Shown: positions 5,443-6,950 of the stretch, in pieces
Numbering within the stretch: position 1 is the first letter of the stretch
How the letters are laid out: each line of letters starts with the position of its first letter
Assembly (NCBI GenBank): GCA_945861255.1
Contig: CAMAUG010000210.1
Location: forward strand, 1 to 6,950
Direction of reading: 5' to 3'
DNA: 6,950 nucleotides
From: Candidatus Sulfopaludibacter sp. SbA3
GTDB lineage: Bacteria; Acidobacteriota; Terriglobia; Bryobacterales; Bryobacteraceae
Made by a program: the position numbers and the translations under genes
The notes under the pieces: model-generated
Told to the model about the DNA's origin: nothing
The model's database searches: none
The model's input: the letters and a program-made list of their open reading frames with translations, nothing else

Positions 5443-5670
5443 ATGATCCGGCTCGCTACGCCGCTGGAAGGTTTGCAACGGGCTGATTTGTCGCTGGAGC
5501 GGACGGCGGGCCGGATCGCCACACTGGCAGGTTCTCCAGAGGGAGACTCCGTGGATCTGAGCACGGAAATGATAGCCTTGATCGTGGCGCGCAACAGCTT
5601 CCGCGCCAATGCTAACGCGGCCCGCGCTGAGGATCAGATGGCGCGCGCGCTGCTGGACTTGCTGGGGTAG
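5443..5670 (+). CDS. Mini flagellar rod-like protein (fused N- and C-terminal rod helices)
   Basis: A 75-residue protein. The C-terminal half, VDLSTEM (37-43), then IVARNSFRANANA (47-59) and LLDLL, closely follows the C-terminal helix of flagellar rod and hook proteins (FlgC/FlgG/FlgE type). The N-terminal half, LEGLQRADLSLERTAGRIA (8-26), resembles the N-terminal rod helix in which a conserved Gly-Leu precedes NIAN. The large middle domain of true rod proteins is missing; only a GSPEGD turn links the halves. Small orphan proteins of this plan occur, from memory, in other bacteria outside flagellar operons, with unknown function. It is not a fragment: it has its own start, a sigma-28-like promoter and a clean stop. 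No other flagellar gene is in the window. An axial coiled-coil role is inference. Confidence 0.75.
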   Translation: MIRLATPLEGLQRADLSLERTAGRIATLAGSPEGDSVDLSTEMIALIVARNSFRANANAARAEDQMARALLDLLG

Positions 5671-5706
5671 GGTTCATCACAAAACAACATTGCCTGCGAT
5701 TCGGGA

Positions 5707-5762
5707 TCGCCGACCCGTGCAGTTTCGGCGACCGCTCTGAGCCGCGACCGCGAGGGAGCGGT
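5707..5762. repeat. Two abutting hairpins between convergent genes
   Basis: The roughly 100-bp gap between the rod-like gene and the VOC gene contains two inverted repeats: TCGCCGA/TCGGCGA (5707-5713 and 5725-5731) and ACCGCTC/GAGCGGT (5731-5737 and 5756-5762). They may act as a two-way terminator or be a REP-like element. No run of T follows either hairpin on either strand, so this is not a classical intrinsic terminator. The GAGCCGCGACCG...GAGGGAGCGG wording resembles, from memory, dispersed intergenic repeats of acidobacterial genomes. Confidence 0.45.
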
Positions 5763-5770
5763 GCGGTCCG

Positions 5771-6259
5771 CTACTTCCACGCGTTCATCGCCTTGCGCTG
5801 CACCGAAGCGGGACCGAATTCCAGCAGTTCAAAACGCAAGCCTTCACCATCGCTTCCGGTGGTCAGCACCGCCCCGGAGCGCTGCGAAACCGTGGGGTCG
5901 GGGACCTTCACTCCACGCTGCTGCAGGCGCTTTGCGGTGGCCCTGACGTCGGTCGACTCCAGCCCGATATGGGCCATTCCCGCCGGACGCTCCGCGGTGG
6001 CGGGCTGCAATTCCAGGAACGTGTCGCGACTTATCTGCAGGTATGTCAAGCTCGGCTTGCCGTCCGGCTCGCGGAACGTAAATGCTTCGCGAAAACCCAT
6101 GGTCTTCGTGTAGAAGTTAACGGCCTCGTCAAAATTCTTGACGCTGAGGCTGACGTGGTTCAGCGTCAGGCGTTCCGCTGTGGCCTGTTGAGCGGCGCCG
6201 GGCTGCATCAGCAAAACGCCTGCAATCATGCCGGCGGCGAACATCAAGAGACTACGCAT
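5771..6259 (-). CDS. Exported VOC-family (glyoxalase-fold) protein
   Basis: A 162-residue protein of the vicinal oxygen chelate fold. Residues 1-23 look like a signal peptide: MRS, a hydrophobic core FAAGMIAGVLLM, then PGAA-Q with a likely cleavage near 23. This suggests a periplasmic or membrane-tethered location. The single VOC domain (about 31-147) keeps the four usual metal ligands: H35 in LNHVSL, E83 in FLELQ, H97 in MAHIGLE and E144 in FELLEF. A divalent metal site is therefore expected. The family covers glyoxalase I, dioxygenases and resistance proteins; one 120-residue module could pair as a homodimer. A GGGAGG ribosome site seven bases upstream fixes the start. It lies 43 bp downstream of nuoN on the same strand and may be read with it. 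Substrate unknown. Confidence 0.88.
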   Translation of the reverse strand: MRSLLMFAAGMIAGVLLMQPGAAQQATAERLTLNHVSLSVKNFDEAVNFYTKTMGFREAFTFREPDGKPSLTYLQISRDTFLELQPATAERPAGMAHIGLESTDVRATAKRLQQRGVKVPDPTVSQRSGAVLTTGSDGEGLRFELLEFGPASVQRKAMNAWK

Positions 6260-6266
6260 GCGTGAA

Positions 6267-6272
6267 CCTCCC
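6267..6272 (-). promoter_or_regulatory. Ribosome binding site GGGAGG for the VOC protein
   Basis: On the minus strand GGGAGG lies seven bases before the ATG at 6259 and decides that start. A CTCC word just upstream (in GCTCCTAGACTAGGGAGG) could pair with GGAG and partly hide the site, but the stem is only four to seven pairs with a bulge. Confidence 0.6.
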
Positions 6273-6302
6273 TAGTCTAGGAGCAAGACCGGCTCACGAG
6301 AA

Positions 6303-6950
6303 CTATTTCAACGCGGCTTTGCTCGCGAAATCCAGCACCCAATCCGGCATGATACCAAGCACCAACGTTCCGACAGCGCACGCATAGACCGCGATCTGGA
6401 GACCGGCTCCCGCCGCCGGCAGTTCTTCGGCCGCTTCACCCGGTTCGTTGAAATACATGAGGACTAGAACCCGCAGGTAGTAGTAAGCCGCCACCGCGCT
6501 GTTCAGCAGGCCGAGGACTGTCAACCACACCAGGTGCGAATCGAGCGCTGCCTTGAAAATGTAGAACTTGCCGAAGAATCCGCCGGTGAGCGGCACGCCG
6601 ATCAGGCTCAGCAGGAAAATGGCCAGCATTGCGGCCAAGGCGGGCTGGCGTCGCGACAGGCCCGCGAAGTCTCCGATCGAGACGAAACGTTCACCCTTGC
6701 GCGCTACGTGCGTCACCACGGCGAACGCGCCGATGTTGGTCAGCGCGTACGCGGCCATGTAGAACATCACGGCCGCCGAACCGATCTCCGAATTGGCCGT
6801 CACGGCCACCAGCACATAGCCGGCGTGCGCGATGGAGCTGTACGCCAGCATGCGTTTGATGTTGGACTGCTGGATGGCGGCGAAGTTACCCACGACCATG
6901 GTCGCCAGCGCGCAGGCCCACAACACAGGTTGCAACTGCGCGGCCGTGGA
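6303..6950 (-). CDS. nuoN: NADH-quinone oxidoreductase subunit N, C-terminal part (cut by window edge)
   Basis: The last 215 residues of NuoN, an antiporter-like membrane subunit of respiratory complex I that takes part in proton pumping while NADH electrons pass to quinone. Diagnostic segments are SNIKRMLAYSSIAHAGY (near 6838-6873), with the conserved membrane lysine region, and PLTGGFFGKFYIFKAAL (near 6545-6595), with a second conserved lysine. YYYLRVLVLMYF and a final hydrophobic helix follow. About six transmembrane helices are visible. The reading frame is open through the window edge (STAAQ precedes the TTG at 6935), so that TTG is an internal leucine, not a start. Full-length NuoN is usually about 480-500 residues. 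The end is complete with a TAG. nuoN is normally the last nuo gene, which fits a different kind of gene following. Confidence 0.95.
   Translation of the reverse strand, partial: STAAQLQPVLWACALATMVVGNFAAIQQSNIKRMLAYSSIAHAGYVLVAVTANSEIGSAAVMFYMAAYALTNIGAFAVVTHVARKGERFVSIGDFAGLSRRQPALAAMLAIFLLSLIGVPLTGGFFGKFYIFKAALDSHLVWLTVLGLLNSAVAAYYYLRVLVLMYFNEPGEAAEELPAAGAGLQIAVYACAVGTLVLGIMPDWVLDFASKAALK

Noticed and set aside
6260..6300. CCTAG-T-CTAGG palindrome between nuoN and the VOC gene as a terminator or operator
   Set aside because: The stem closes on a one-base loop with no T-run, and part of it is simply the ribosome binding site.
6903..6935. TTG at 6935 as the start of a short NuoN
   Set aside because: The frame continues through the window edge with NuoN-like residues, and the family is more than twice as long.

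Overview
The window is GC-rich, densely coded chromosomal DNA from a Gram-negative-type bacterium. The mix of genes points to an acidobacterium, most likely a relative of Solibacter/Bryobacter: a small membrane protein with a CxxC...CxxH zinc motif, LiaF-like membrane segments fused to DUF4097, a solo LON-domain protein, a HAD protein with a GNSPKSD motif, and a complex I gene. This placement rests on recalled family resemblance, not on a marker gene. I see no tRNA, rRNA, CRISPR array, transposase or phage gene.

Layout. (1) 46-2178, plus strand: three overlapping genes that read as one operon. They encode a zinc-motif/TM2-like/LiaF-like membrane protein, a 64-residue two-helix protein, and a LiaF-like protein with a DUF4097 beta-solenoid outside the membrane. 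All three carry versions of the same two-helix module. The role is unknown; envelope sensing or scaffolding is the best inference. (2) 3968-2196, minus strand: shikimate kinase (aroK) followed after 6 bp by a MOFRL-family glycerate 2-kinase, convergent with operon 1. (3) 4010-5369, plus strand: a LON substrate-binding-domain protein and a HAD-family hydrolase. The first is divergent from aroK across a 41-bp gap that looks like a shared promoter, and its transcript is possibly leaderless. (4) 5443-5670, plus strand: a 75-residue protein that looks like the two ends of a flagellar rod protein joined without the middle. It lies just behind an exact match to the sigma-28 -10 box GCCGATAA. (5) 5671-5770: a gene-free gap between convergent genes with two abutting hairpins. 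(6) 6950-5771, minus strand: the 3' part of nuoN (complex I), followed by an exported glyoxalase/VOC-fold protein with all four metal ligands.

Most of the window is housekeeping or conserved metabolism. The items most worth a second look are the mini rod protein with its sigma-28-like promoter, the operon with three copies of one membrane module, the compact aroK/LON divergent promoter with a symmetric flanking inverted repeat, and a perfect 14-bp inverted repeat inside the glycerate kinase gene.
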